Part shown: one piece after another, positions 46,176 through 57,800 of the stretch
Layout of the letters: each line of letters begins with the position of its first letter
Position numbering within the stretch: the first letter of the stretch is position 1
Assembly: GCF_905475465.1 (NCBI RefSeq)
Contig: NC_062236.1
Coordinates: 5,900,001 to 5,964,000, forward strand
DNA: 64,000 bases
Source of the DNA: Pieris napi
Taxonomy: Eukaryota > Arthropoda > Insecta > Lepidoptera > Pieridae
Direction: 5' to 3'
Position numbers and translations under genes: made by a program
The notes under the pieces: model-generated
Told to the model about the DNA's origin: nothing
Seen by the model: only the letters and a program-made list of their open reading frames with translations
The model's database searches: none

Positions 46176-47957
46176 TTATTGCACATAAACATTTAACAAT
46201 TTTTTACGCAATCGTATACTGTTAAGTATCTCAAAAATAAATGCGATACAAGACAAAACCCATCCTAATATTAATATTCCGAAGCATCCTGTAAAATGGT
46301 TTAACGTAAGGGGAATGTTAGCGTTCTCCTGAGGTTCAGGCAAAGTAGAGGTATAATCTTCAAATATTTTTTTCACGATTCCAGCTTCAAATAATCGAGC
46401 AAACACCAAATTAACTGGACGCGTCACTGCGGACTTCCTTGCAAAATAAACCACTGAGTAACTTTCTACTATTTTTTTGGGAAGCGCATGAATCTCCAGA
46501 TGAGTGTTACGCTGAAATACTTTTGCGAATACCGTATTCGCCCCGTATGTAAACTTCCCACCTGTCATTATACGCCCCAAATTAGCATATAAATCGGTAC
46601 TATTATCAGATTTCCAATTATTGTAAATAAATGGGTCATTTGAATAAAATTCTTTAAGAGGTTTACCGCCTCCAAATGTATATCCTTCAGCTATGGCATC
46701 TTGAATATTGTGAATAGTATCGACTTTAACATCAGTTTGTAAGAAATATATTAGGTTAACTTGATAAAGTGTTCTTACTAGAAACCAATACCAAATCCAA
46801 TATAAAATCAGATGTTTGCATAAGTTTACAGGATATTTGGTAACGGACACGCCCAAAGTTATTTGGACTGTATAGGCAATAAAATAATGAGAAAATGTAT
46901 CAATTCTTTTCACTTTACTAAAGATTCTCCAAACACTGTGATCGATAAAATAATGTGATAAAACGAAGATCCCGAATGTTATCGATATAAAAAACCATGC
47001 ACCGGCAGTAAAAGGTTTTAATAGTTTTACTGAAGACGATTCTAATCTCAATGGATGAATTAGCCAGACCATGGTTATTGTGTTAAAAATCGTAGATATA
47101 TCAAAATCGTGGTAGCGTTCTAAATTCATGGTAGCGGAACCAGTAAAGGAAATGTTTGCTAATTTTTTGTCAAGATCACCAAGAGAACCAATCCATGTAT
47201 TGTTGACAAGATATCCCCAGCCCTTGCCATCACTTGGTGAGATGACAACTAGACTTGCATTGACAGCATCTCCAGTAATTCGCATCACATCACCATCTGT
47301 TCCGGATGGAATGCCATCTTTAATCAACATAAATGGATTCAATTCAAAGGTTGAAACTATTAGCGGGCAACGATGGAAATTCATTAGCTTTAGAGGAAAA
47401 ATACTTCGTGTTGTGCAAACTTGCTTACTATCTTTGTATGAATGAATGCAGTCTTCCCAATTTTGAACTCTTTCAGGCGTAGGATGGTCACAATCTTCAT
47501 TTGGAAAATAGACATAGCCACTTACAGCATTATTTTCGTATTTGATAAAGATGACGTTTAGGATTTTGTAACTCCACAACATTGGTATAGTTTCGTTCTC
47601 ATCACATTCATTTTCATTAAAACATATGATAATAAATTTAGCGTTTGGGTCAAATTGTTGCAATTTCAGTGCTTCTAACGTCAAAACAATATCTGGAATA
47701 TCGTTTAAAAATAGCACGTATTGTATTGTGTCATCTATGAAAAGATTACCTTTCATGGATTTTGAAATAGCGTTCAACCTAACTTTTTTTCCGTATACTT
47801 TCGCAAAAACACCAACTCCATATAAATAGGTTGCGTTAAATAAAACTAAGGTTGCAAATTGCCATTTAAATGTATGATAAGCAATATATCCAGCACTTTC
47901 AGCTAATTTGTCAGTGTTTAAACTTTCTATAATAGCTTTTTCTAATACACCAGACAT
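46176..47957 (-). CDS. Divergent ionotropic receptor 1 (IR), intronless
   Basis: A 593-residue single-exon protein related to ionotropic glutamate receptors. A short N-terminal region, about 1-190, replaces the large amino-terminal domain. Ligand-binding lobe S1 (about 197-295) includes the segment with Arg-281 at the site of the glutamate-contacting Arg (..ATMNLERYHDFDIS). Membrane helix M1 is about 319-338, a pore loop about 357-372, and M3 about 382-405 with the IR hallmark WFLVRTLYQVNLIYFL. S2 is about 408-545 and M4 about 556-578. There is no clear signal peptide. An in-frame stop lies just before the ATG. The polyadenylation motif AATAAA overlaps the stop codon itself. By family it should be a ligand-gated cation channel in chemosensory neurons, used with a co-receptor. 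It belongs to a head-to-tail trio, with 375 bases to the next gene. Confidence 0.9.
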   Translation of the reverse strand: MSGVLEKAIIESLNTDKLAESAGYIAYHTFKWQFATLVLFNATYLYGVGVFAKVYGKKVRLNAISKSMKGNLFIDDTIQYVLFLNDIPDIVLTLEALKLQQFDPNAKFIIICFNENECDENETIPMLWSYKILNVIFIKYENNAVSGYVYFPNEDCDHPTPERVQNWEDCIHSYKDSKQVCTTRSIFPLKLMNFHRCPLIVSTFELNPFMLIKDGIPSGTDGDVMRITGDAVNASLVVISPSDGKGWGYLVNNTWIGSLGDLDKKLANISFTGSATMNLERYHDFDISTIFNTITMVWLIHPLRLESSSVKLLKPFTAGAWFFISITFGIFVLSHYFIDHSVWRIFSKVKRIDTFSHYFIAYTVQITLGVSVTKYPVNLCKHLILYWIWYWFLVRTLYQVNLIYFLQTDVKVDTIHNIQDAIAEGYTFGGGKPLKEFYSNDPFIYNNWKSDNSTDLYANLGRIMTGGKFTYGANTVFAKVFQRNTHLEIHALPKKIVESYSVVYFARKSAVTRPVNLVFARLFEAGIVKKIFEDYTSTLPEPQENANIPLTLNHFTGCFGILILGWVLSCIAFIFEILNSIRLRKKLLNVYVQ

Positions 47958-48332
47958 TTTAAACTAGCCGAATAAATTGTACATATACGAATGCTTTCAT
48001 TAAAAATTTTTTTACTTAATTAAGTTTCGTATTTTTAAATTTTTTATCAATAATTTAAGTTAAACGTTAGTATACTTGGAGAGCAGTTTCAAAGGTGTTC
48101 GTTAGTCAACTCTTTACTATCAAAAATTTTAAACACCTAATACTTACAAAATAATTAATAAAGCAGGATAGTTATTATGCTTCATAATTTACGAAAAGCT
48201 ATCAATTACATACGACATTTAGTGATTATTTTTTATTCATGGTGATTAGTAGTGATAGAATAACATACATTTTAGTACAAGAAATATAAGCTAAAGACAC
48301 GCAACAAGGAAGAATTATTGTGAAAAGTTAAT

Positions 48333-50084
48333 TTACCGATAGATATTTCTGAATATTTTACAATCTGCGCCAAACAGTTTCTCTAATACAAAAACAGCGA
48401 TGGATAATATATAACCGAATACCAATATTGTAAAACAAGTATGAAAATGTTTAAAAAAAAGTACTTCTTGTGTATTATTTTCTTGTTTAGGCCTATAAAT
48501 GTAGTTTTCATATAATGCATCTGGTATACCAGCTTCAAAAAGGCGCGTTAATACATGATTAACATCGTGAGTCAAACACGAATGTTTTTTAAAAAACAAT
48601 ACTGTCGGGCTATTCAATATTTTATGTGGCAGAATACGTAATGATAGACGCGTATTTCGCCTAAACAATTTAACGAACACCAAGTTTATAGCAAAGACAA
48701 ATTTCTTACCTTTAGTCAAATCTATCATAGTAGGAAACATTTCATTGGTGTCTATAAAAACCCAATTTTTATATATAAATTGATCATCCACAAAATAATC
48801 TCTTATAGATGGACTGCTTCCATACTGGTAACCTTCTTCGATAGCATCACTTAAAGTATTTATAGTATTAAGAGGTATATCTGTATGCAGGGAATGTATA
48901 AGGTATACTTGATACAATGTTCTTACAAAGAACCAGTACCATACCCAAAATAGAAACACGTGTTTATAAAAATTCTTCGGATACTTGGTTACCGAAAAAC
49001 CCAAACTTATTTGTAATGCATACATAAAAAAAGAATCAGAAGATAAACCTGTTTTGAATCTTGTCTTGACCTTATCCATAATTCTCAATTTTAAAAGGAT
49101 GTGTATAACAAGGGGAATCATTAATGAAACTACAAAGAGCATTCTGGCTTTTCTTGTAAACGGTTTTAGCAACTTAAGCGATGAAGATTCAAATTCTGAC
49201 GGATGCGTGATCCAAACCAAATCCAAAGAATTATAATTTATAGACATATCGAAGTATTTTAATCGATTGAAAGTGATTGAAGCTGATGTCATAGAAACAT
49301 TAGCCAGGTCGTTGTAAACATCACCAAGAGAACCAGTCCAAGTATTATTCTCATAACTACCCCAGCCGTCATCATCACGCGGTGAGATCAGGACAAGCGT
49401 TGCATTGAGAGTATGCACTATACAACGCAGCAAATCTCCATCAGCACCATACGGTACACCATCGTTAATGTACATGAAGGGATGTTGTTCAAATGTCGAA
49501 ACAATCAAGGGACAGCGGTGAAAATTCCTGAATTTTTGTGGAAACATATGCTTCTTGCAAAGCTTAATAACTTTTTCAGAAGACTCAATGCATTTGTCCC
49601 AATGTTCAAGCCTCCGGGGTGTTGGGTGATCGCAACGTTCACTTCGAAAGTATGTATAGCCACTTATTAAAGAATCTTCGTTTTTAATAAATATTACATT
49701 AAAAATTCTATAAGTCCACAGTATTTTTACGGCTTGAGTCTCGTCACATTCGTTACTGTGTTCACAAATTATTATAAATTTAGCATTTGCTTTAAGTTTT
49801 TGTCTTTCTATTACATTTAAAAACGCCTGTGCATCTGCCACATCAGCTACGAATAAGATGATCTGGTTAACATCTTCACTTTTTAAATCCGGTACGGATT
49901 CCATCATATTGTATAGTTTAATATTTTTGTCATATGATTTAACAAATACGTCAAGTCCGTATAAACATGAAGCGTTAAATAATATCAATGTTGTGTATTG
50001 CCACTTGAAGCTATGGTAAGCAACTTGAGCAGCATTTTGTGCCATTAATTCTATTATTTGTTCAACCGGATATCTTTCAAACAT
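48333..50084 (-). CDS. Divergent ionotropic receptor 2 (IR), intronless
   Basis: A 583-residue single-exon paralogue of its two neighbours. I start at the ATG at 50084 (MFERYPVEQII): it lines up with the N-terminus of the first receptor. The frame is open 45 bases further upstream, but only to a GTG. It shares the blocks VAYHSFKWQYTTLILFNAS, RCPLIVSTFEQHPFM, WTGSLGDVYNDLANVSMTSA and ITFNRLKYFDMS (Arg at the S1 ligand position). M3 reads YWFFVRTLYQVYLIHSL. M4 near the C-terminus is followed by a short cytoplasmic tail. The pore region is FFMYALQISLGFSV. AATAAA lies on the minus strand at 48,232-48,237, 96 bases past the stop. By family it is a chemosensory receptor subunit; ligand unknown. Confidence 0.9.
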   Translation of the reverse strand: MFERYPVEQIIELMAQNAAQVAYHSFKWQYTTLILFNASCLYGLDVFVKSYDKNIKLYNMMESVPDLKSEDVNQIILFVADVADAQAFLNVIERQKLKANAKFIIICEHSNECDETQAVKILWTYRIFNVIFIKNEDSLISGYTYFRSERCDHPTPRRLEHWDKCIESSEKVIKLCKKHMFPQKFRNFHRCPLIVSTFEQHPFMYINDGVPYGADGDLLRCIVHTLNATLVLISPRDDDGWGSYENNTWTGSLGDVYNDLANVSMTSASITFNRLKYFDMSINYNSLDLVWITHPSEFESSSLKLLKPFTRKARMLFVVSLMIPLVIHILLKLRIMDKVKTRFKTGLSSDSFFMYALQISLGFSVTKYPKNFYKHVFLFWVWYWFFVRTLYQVYLIHSLHTDIPLNTINTLSDAIEEGYQYGSSPSIRDYFVDDQFIYKNWVFIDTNEMFPTMIDLTKGKKFVFAINLVFVKLFRRNTRLSLRILPHKILNSPTVLFFKKHSCLTHDVNHVLTRLFEAGIPDALYENYIYRPKQENNTQEVLFFKHFHTCFTILVFGYILSIAVFVLEKLFGADCKIFRNIYR

Positions 50085-50461
50085 TTTATTCAAAAGTTCG
50101 CTACACGGCCTAAACAATATACAATTCACATTAAGTCTGAATGATTTTGATAACTAACTAGAAAATATATGCATTTCATTAGGGATTGGTACAATATTTT
50201 ATGCTGATAAGTGAAGTGACAGAAAGCCCATTAATCTATAAAATAATAAACTGATGTTACAGATAAAATTGTTATTAATGTATTATCTAAACGATGAAAC
50301 ACACTTATCTTACTATTCATCATTTTTGGGTAAATTGAAAAAAAAGGCTTTATTGTACGAATCACATTTTATTATTATTAAGGAGTCACTTAGTGTGATT
50401 TTCTACATTTATAAACTATCATTACTATGTCATACCATTACGGGCTTTAAATGAAATTGAT

Positions 50462-52240
50462 TTAATGGCAGACTTTCCTTTTATGCATAATAAGTGTATG
50501 TTTTTTGTGATACATATATTTTTCAATTGAAAACACAATTAAGGAAGCTACCCAGCCACCTCCTAATATCATAAAACAACCAGAATAGTCTTGTAATGTT
50601 ATTGGTTTGGGGGCGTCTTTATCCATATCAAATCGAAGATAACTATTATCTTTATAAATTTTCTGAACTACCCCGGCTTCTAGCAGATGTGTCAAAATTG
50701 AATCAATAGATTGTGCTAACGAAGAATACTTTTTAAAAAATATTACTGTAGGGCTTTTTATAATTCTTTCAGGCAAGATGTGCAATTTTCTTTTTGGTTT
50801 TCTAAGAAACACTTTGGTAGCCTCAAAACTAACGGCTGCGACGAATTTTAAGCCTTTAGATAGCTCTTTCATTATCGGATATACTTGATTACTTTCGATA
50901 TTTTTATAGTTGTTATAGATCAAAGGATTGTCTATGAAATAATCTTTAAGAGCCAGACCTCCTCCATATGGATAACCAGCAGCAATGGCATCCTCAATAC
51001 GCACAAAGCCATTTATGCGCACATCAGACTGTAATGAGCTTATAAGGTAAACTTGGTATAACGTTCTCAATAAATAACAATGTAATATCCACAGGAGTGT
51101 TAAATACAACAAACTCCATTTTTTCGGCAACTTAGACGCTGGCAAGCCCATACAGATTTCCCAAGAATAAAAGACAATCCCATCAGGTATATCATTAATT
51201 TTAAACCTATTTCGAATACTTGTCCAATACTTACTTTTGAAGATGGCAACCGCGATCATGATAACAATAAAGTTTAAACACAAAAGTATTTTAGCTTCTT
51301 TCCTATATGGCCTCAAAAGTTTAAATAATGACGGTTCTGGGTTTGAGGGGTGCGTGATCCAGACAATCGTGACAGTGTTATAATCTTTGGACATTTGAAA
51401 ATATCTATATCGATGAAGGGTGATACTGGCTGATGTCATTGAAAAGTTGGCCCAGCCGTAGTAAACATCACTAAGAGAGCCCGACCAAGTACCGTTCTCT
51501 TCGAGTTTCCCCCAACCAGTGCCGAGTTTTGGTGTTACCATTATAAGGCTTGCGTTCAAGGCCTTGATGATAACTCTTAGAAGATCACCGTCGGCCCCGG
51601 TCGGAGTTCCATTCTCTAGCATCATGTATGGGATTTGTTCAAACGTTGAAACAATTAACGGACACCGCTGCAAGTTCTTAAATTTTATAGGAAACATATC
51701 CTGGCATTTTGTTGAATTTTCGGAACGGATACATGCGTTCCAATTTTCTACTTCTATCGGTGGGCCGTTGCGACATGTGGAATCTTGGAAATAGGTAAAA
51801 CCAATTGGCTTTTCAAAGTCGTCGTATTTGATAAAAATAACATTTGCCATCCTATATTCCCAAAGCAAATTAACGGCAATAGATTCATCACAGGTCCATC
51901 CAGCTATTGTGTTACATATTACCAGATATTTACCTGTGTTATTAAATCTTTGCGTTTTCAACCAGTCCAAGAAATCTAACAGATCGGTTAAATCACTTAT
52001 GAATAAGACGAATTGTTTAGTGTTTTCCAAAACCCATGGGTTGAATGTGCTCTGTCCTATGATTATGCTTTTTTGATAAAATTTTAAGAAAACATTAACA
52101 CCACAGAAAAATGCCGGATTATATAGGATTAACGAGGCGTACTGCCATCTAAAATTGTTTAAAGCCACATCTGCCGCACTTTTTGCGAGCGTGTCAAAAA
52201 CAGAACAATTGTCTGGTGAAGGTCTGTCTATGAACGTCAT
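50462..52240 (-). CDS. Divergent ionotropic receptor 3 (IR), intronless
   Basis: A 592-residue single-exon member of the same trio, starting MTFIDRPSPDNCSVFDTLAK. Shared features are NNFRWQYASLILYNP near the N-terminus, QRCPLIVSTFEQIPYMMLEN in S1, GSLSDVYYGWANFSMTSAS, then ITLHRYRYFQMS with the ligand-site Arg. The pore region is FYSWEICMGLPAS, M3 reads YLLRTLYQVYLISSL, S2 has AIAAGYPYGGGLALKDYF, and M4 is SGCFMILGGGWVASLIVFSI. It is the most divergent of the three around the pore (MGLPAS against LGVSV/LGFSV). It lies 377 bases from receptor 2 in the same orientation, which fits tandem duplication. Single-exon structure and sequence place it among the lineage-specific 'divergent' IRs, often linked to taste. 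Confidence 0.9.
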   Translation of the reverse strand: MTFIDRPSPDNCSVFDTLAKSAADVALNNFRWQYASLILYNPAFFCGVNVFLKFYQKSIIIGQSTFNPWVLENTKQFVLFISDLTDLLDFLDWLKTQRFNNTGKYLVICNTIAGWTCDESIAVNLLWEYRMANVIFIKYDDFEKPIGFTYFQDSTCRNGPPIEVENWNACIRSENSTKCQDMFPIKFKNLQRCPLIVSTFEQIPYMMLENGTPTGADGDLLRVIIKALNASLIMVTPKLGTGWGKLEENGTWSGSLSDVYYGWANFSMTSASITLHRYRYFQMSKDYNTVTIVWITHPSNPEPSLFKLLRPYRKEAKILLCLNFIVIMIAVAIFKSKYWTSIRNRFKINDIPDGIVFYSWEICMGLPASKLPKKWSLLYLTLLWILHCYLLRTLYQVYLISSLQSDVRINGFVRIEDAIAAGYPYGGGLALKDYFIDNPLIYNNYKNIESNQVYPIMKELSKGLKFVAAVSFEATKVFLRKPKRKLHILPERIIKSPTVIFFKKYSSLAQSIDSILTHLLEAGVVQKIYKDNSYLRFDMDKDAPKPITLQDYSGCFMILGGGWVASLIVFSIEKYMYHKKHTLIMHKRKVCH

Positions 52241-54756
52241 GCTCGTTCTATAAAATGTTCAATGATAATTTGCATCGTTTCACGCAAAACGAGCAGTGCT
52301 ATCATATGGTAAAATCAGTTCCATAAATGAAATGACTGCTGTAAAATAATGAAATGTAAAACGCTATTACTTAATTGTTTCTATGAAAGGGCCATGGATT
52401 TTATATAAGGTTAAATCTTAAATTAAATGTCGTAGTAAAGAAAACAAACAACGTAGCTGAAAAAAATTATATTTTATGAGAAATTATAATTTACAATATT
52501 ACATACAGGCATCCATCTTCAGTCGAAACTTAAGCTAAAATTCTCACAATCTCACGCAAAAGGTAAAGCAACGTTAGACTATAGTATAGTTTAGCAATAT
52601 TGTGTAGTTATCGCCCAATCGTAAAAAAATCACACCGGTAAATTCAGTCATTGAAAGGAAGATCGGCATCGTTCGGCGCAGGCGCTGCGTGCCGAGACCA
52701 TCTCGAGTCGCATCTCAACATTCATAAATTAACACGTATAAATAAAATCTCATTCTGTCATTTGTGCTTGAAGGGTAACTTAGTGAAGCTTAAAATAATT
52801 TGTGCTCGAGCAATTAATATTCCGACATATACTATACGACCAAAATAAGAGATAATTTTAAGATATTCTTATTGGTCCTCTGTGTTGGTGTTTATAAGTA
52901 GGTTTATAATTAAATAATCAGTCCGTTAAACTAGCGTTACTGTCGTATAATTTATGCTTCACATTTACAAGTAAAGCCTGTGAGAATGGATGGACCCTAA
53001 GTAAACAATCGCGTAAACAAGGGAAAATTTATTAAAACGGACAGTTAAAGATCAAATAGTCATAGAAAATTAAACGATTACTACTCGTATTGGCCAGTTT
53101 CGTTATAGTAGGTATACGATAGTTTCCCTAGGACCCAGCGTAGACTATACGTACACTAATGTACTGTTATCTGAATAGTCCAGTGACGTCGATTTAAGAG
53201 ACTGTAAATAAAAATCGAAACAGAATTTAATAAAGTTGCTATATCTTTGGTTTACAATAAAACAATCTCATGAAATTGACGTCATCGTTAACGCTCCGAC
53301 GCTTCGCGAGGCACACGGTGCCCACCTCTAAATAAAAATATATACGCATTCAACAATAAGTATAACAAAAATATATAAGCGACTGTCAAAGACGGTGGAA
53401 TCGCTCGGCACGCAAGCATTTTAGGAATTGACCGTGCGCCGAACAGAAATAAACATCGCTGTACAAACAACTATGTACAGGGCATACACAGAGATTGCAA
53501 TGGGTAACATGAATAGAAATACTCCAATATTGTGCGCTAAGTTCCAAATTCACATGATTTTGAGCATTTCGGACAGATGTATGTATCTCGAGAAGCAAAC
53601 AGTTTTGCTATTGACAGTATCGGGTATAGGTCCTCGCTTAAAATAACCAAGAATATTACAGAGTCACAACAACAAATAAGTTAATACAAATAAGTTACAT
53701 GTTCGAAATAGAAACTCGGTTTCCTTACTATACATAACATAACTAACCGTAAACACGAAGCAACACACTAAATTAAGCATATAATAATAAAAATATTCTC
53801 TAAAATATGGAAGATCAAAAACAACGTATAATATGTTCGCGCTTCGGTGAGAGCCCGCAACGACATCGAGTGTCAATCGTGTGCCAATAGCAAAACTCGG
53901 CATTGACCCGTCAGCTCAATTCACTCGGCACATTTAGACCCAAATGTACAATATATTACATTCCGTGTTAAGCTTTCGTGCAAAAAACATCAGTTTCAGT
54001 TTAACAGATATCGCATCGTATTGGGTTCCTAGTAAAAAAAGTTTATATCAAATGCATTTAAAAATGTCCTTACACAACTAACGTACGCCCGTCGGCTCCG
54101 ACTCTCGAACAGACGTGAGGAGAGACACCGTCGCGAAGGCGAAGCCTCAGTAAAACAAACTTTACGTCAATTAATTTCTTAGAAAAACAGCTCAAACGAT
54201 ACACATGTCAATGAATAGAATTCCAATGTACAAAACGAAAAGAGAATCTGTAGTAAGGGAGGAAGGACAGGCTTCGTCGCTTAAATAAATACGATATACA
54301 ATACGAAGGGGCCGCGGCCGCCCTTCGACCGACTAGTTTGTTCGAATCCATTCCTCTGGACGTTCACGTATACTAGTAGAAAGATATTATGGCAACAAAC
54401 TTTACAAAAATCCTAAAACAATGACTAAAAGCAGCGACGGCGAGGCCACGACTCGCCGCTCGCTTTAAAAAAAATGCACAATTTAATATTCACCGATACA
54501 GACACGTACATAAATTGTGAATTACCTCATCATAAAAAAACATGTCAAAAAGGTCCTGAAACGGCACCGCCCGCCGGTGCCCATTAATTAGGTTAAATGA
54601 CTTACAATCTAACCTTACTTGTCATAAATCTGTTTAAGATGAATAACTTTCGTCCACCCGATCAGTTCGCGAATTTTTACATTTTGTCGTGAAATGATGA
54701 TGTTTAAATTACGTGTTATACACAATCACAGATTTGTGCGGGCGCCGAACGCGGCC
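52241..54756. other. Receptor upstream region and probable G-alpha-q 3' UTR
   Basis: The left part is the 5' flank of receptor 3. The right part, next to the general-type terminal exon of G-alpha-q, probably contains its 3' UTR on the minus strand; G-alpha-q 3' UTRs are often long. A GC-rich patch lies at about 54,300-54,330 and others at 52,665-52,710 and 54,060-54,150. No other gene is supported. Confidence 0.45.
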
Positions 54757-54839
54757 TTACACCAGGTTGTACTCCTTCAGGTTGGACTGCAGGATCGTGT
54801 CCTTCACCGCCGCGAACACGAATCGGATGTTCTCGGTGT
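54757..54839 (-). CDS. Galphaq: G-alpha-q terminal exon, general type
   Basis: Encodes TENIRFVFAAVKDTILQSNL plus KEYNLV and stop TAA, the invariant C-terminus of vertebrate-like Gq and of the general fly isoform. The C-terminal five residues contact the receptor. The acceptor is TTGCAG. It is mutually exclusive with 55,237-55,319. Confidence 0.95.
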
Positions 54840-57800
54840 CTGCAAGCACAATTCAAACGTCACTCATGTTTCACTCACGTTTGCTTCCTAAGATGGTTTG
54901 GGACCCATGTTAAATGAGGCAGTTATAGATTCTAAATTAGTCTACTTCCAACCTTTTTTTTGTCGTCATCTGTCTCATTTAAACACAGCGTAGACACAAT
55001 GACAGAAAGAGACGTGAGAGTTCTTTAGTAAAGATTGAAATTAGTCTTTGTTTTTTGTTTAGATTTTGCGCTGAAATCAGCATGCGAAGCATTAAATTAG
55101 AAATAAAAGATATTGTATGCAAAAAATAGATAAAATCCTTACCTTTGTTTCATGCAGAGTTGTTAGGGCAAATAAAAGAATATTAAAAAATACGCAATAA
55201 ATATTTATTATTAAACACCTTAACTAAACAACCACATCATGCCAAATTGAATTCTTTTAGCGCTGATTGCATAATTGTGTCCTTTACGGCACAGAACACT
55301 AACTTAATATTTTCAGTGTCTTTATGAATATCCAAAGCAGCATGCAAAATATAAAAAATAAATAGAAGTAAATAATATCCTAAGAATGGCAGAAAAAAAT
55401 ACATATAAACCATATATTAATGAACATACTATCACAAAAAGATTTTGTCCTTATCACTCTTGCCAGATTTTGAAAAAAAAAACTTGGCTTACACCATCTT
55501 GTTAAACCGATTTAGATGAAACATACATTTAATGTTTAAAAGGAATAATTAAAAAGGACGTCGGCGCTTTATCAATACTACTGTTGGACATATAAAATAC
55601 ATATACACACACATATATATATAAAAATAATATACACATACATACTCTATATACACACACAAAGCAAGCTACTTCAATTTTAGCGCAAAATCTAAATAAT
55701 AAACGACTTACCAACTGCACTGCACTTACGCAATCCTTGAATATTCAAAACGCACTAGAACTTATATTACTAAATCAAAATAAATCTTTTTAAACGTATT
55801 TTGGTACGGTTAACAAACAAAACAAAACTGTCAATGATAATAAATCTGTGATGAATATGTAATATTCCTTTAACTGAAAAAAATTGTGTATAAGTATTCA
55901 CATTACCATTATATAAAGACAAAATATAGAATATGATTTTACATAATCTTGAAGGAATCTTAAATATTACATATATATCAAGTTACAGCTTACAATGATA
56001 GTTCCAAAATTGACGGAAAAAATTGCCTACGTATTTTTATACCATCTTTGTTATATTTCATGAAAAAATAAAAAACTTACCCGTCGCACAGGTGAAATGC
56101 GAGTAAATAATTTTCTCAGCGTCGGGATTCAGATCGACGAACATTCGCAGAATAAACTCACGCGCAGTGCTGGCGTCGCGTTGCGGACCTAACAGTGCAA
56201 CTAGCGTTAACTATGATCGCTTTACTAATCTTTAATGACTTAAAAAAATTGTTCAAGTACTGTATAAAGCTCCAAAAAACCAACAACTATATTGGAAAAT
56301 CTCGACAAATAAAACTTCCTTAACGAGATTTTTGCATGTAAAATTGATTTGTAATTTTAGTGAAGCGACGAAACAGTACTTAAATAATTCTATTTAAATC
56401 AATAATTCACCAGCGAAGATAAACTTAGCGAACAAACTTAATTGCTTAATCTAGCCAAGTTAACGTACGTAAACTTAAAATATGTACGCGTACACATCGT
56501 ACTAGCGCACACGTCTAGCATACTACACGATATAAACCTGTGGCTGTGGTAAAATGCGAATAACACGTCCTGTCGGGGTCCGGGTTCTCTCTGAGGTATT
56601 TCTTAAGTATATACTCCCGCGCAGGGACCGGATCGCATTTCGGCCCTGATAAAGTCACTCATACAATTATCTAAGATTTTATTTCCTAAATTAATTTTGT
56701 TATAAATACGTGATATTTTAAATAATATTTACGTTTGTTATGTAAATGAAGAAAACACACACGTGTTTTTTACAAATCACTTACGAAAAAAACTAGTGGC
56801 GCTACATCATTTTAGGTCTGGGCCTCTGATTTCTGTTTGTTTCGTGATCATTTGCTTTTCCTAATAGGCAAGTAGGTGATCAGCCTAACACACGCCGCCG
56901 ACTTTCTGGCTCTAAGGCGTGTTGGAGGAAGGTGAATGTTTTGCTTCACCGTACCAGCAAGTGTGAAGTGCGCCCATACTGTACGGTGCGGTACACGGTC
57001 GGGGTTCGACCCTACGACCTGAGATGATAGTCGTACGCTGAAGTACTGGCAAACACTGCTCTTCATATCAATTACAACAACTGTAACACACAGACGTGAT
57101 GTATGTGTGTTGACCTAACTTGTGGGTCAAATAAATAATACAAACCGGATTGCCAAACCAAGTTTGACGTTTCAGTGTATAACTGGCTAAGACTATCTTA
57201 TCATCTCAAACCAACAGATGGCGATAAATGCAAAAAGGCCTACCGCTATTTTAATGACGAGGTTATATTAGGGTTTCATTATAATTAAACCTCTGCATGA
57301 AATAGCTGAAACATATTGGGGGACAATTATTGTTGATTCTCTGTAAGAAAACAATTGTGACCAATTTTAAAAATACAATATTAATGAGCACATACCGTCG
57401 TATTCGGGGAAATAGTCGACGAGATGCGAATACATGATTTTTTCTTCGAGCAAATCTTTTTTGTTGAGGAACAAAATAACCGACGAGTGCTGGAACCAGG
57501 GATACGTGATGATCGTCTTGAACAATGCCTTTGATTCTTCCATTCGATTCTGAAATTGCATTCAATTGTGATTAAGTATTGATACTAATATACATATTAT
57601 TAATAGCTAGCTTTGCGTCAAAAAAATTTAAGTACGCAACACCCAGAACTATAGGGTTCGATTACCGGAAACAATGATATGAGTCAGGTTATATGGTTCT
57701 AACATCAATGAAGCAGAGATGTATAGCTATCGTAACAAGCGATTAATACAGTGTATGTATGTAAACCTATGTTATTTTGTATATCTCTTAGCAAGAAATA

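Noticed and set aside
47128..47445. Plus-strand ORF opposite receptor 1
   Set aside because: It is an antisense shadow of the receptor coding sequence.
50085..50129. Fifteen-codon N-terminal extension of receptor 2
   Set aside because: It begins at GTG, not ATG, and the downstream ATG matches the N-termini of the neighbouring receptors.
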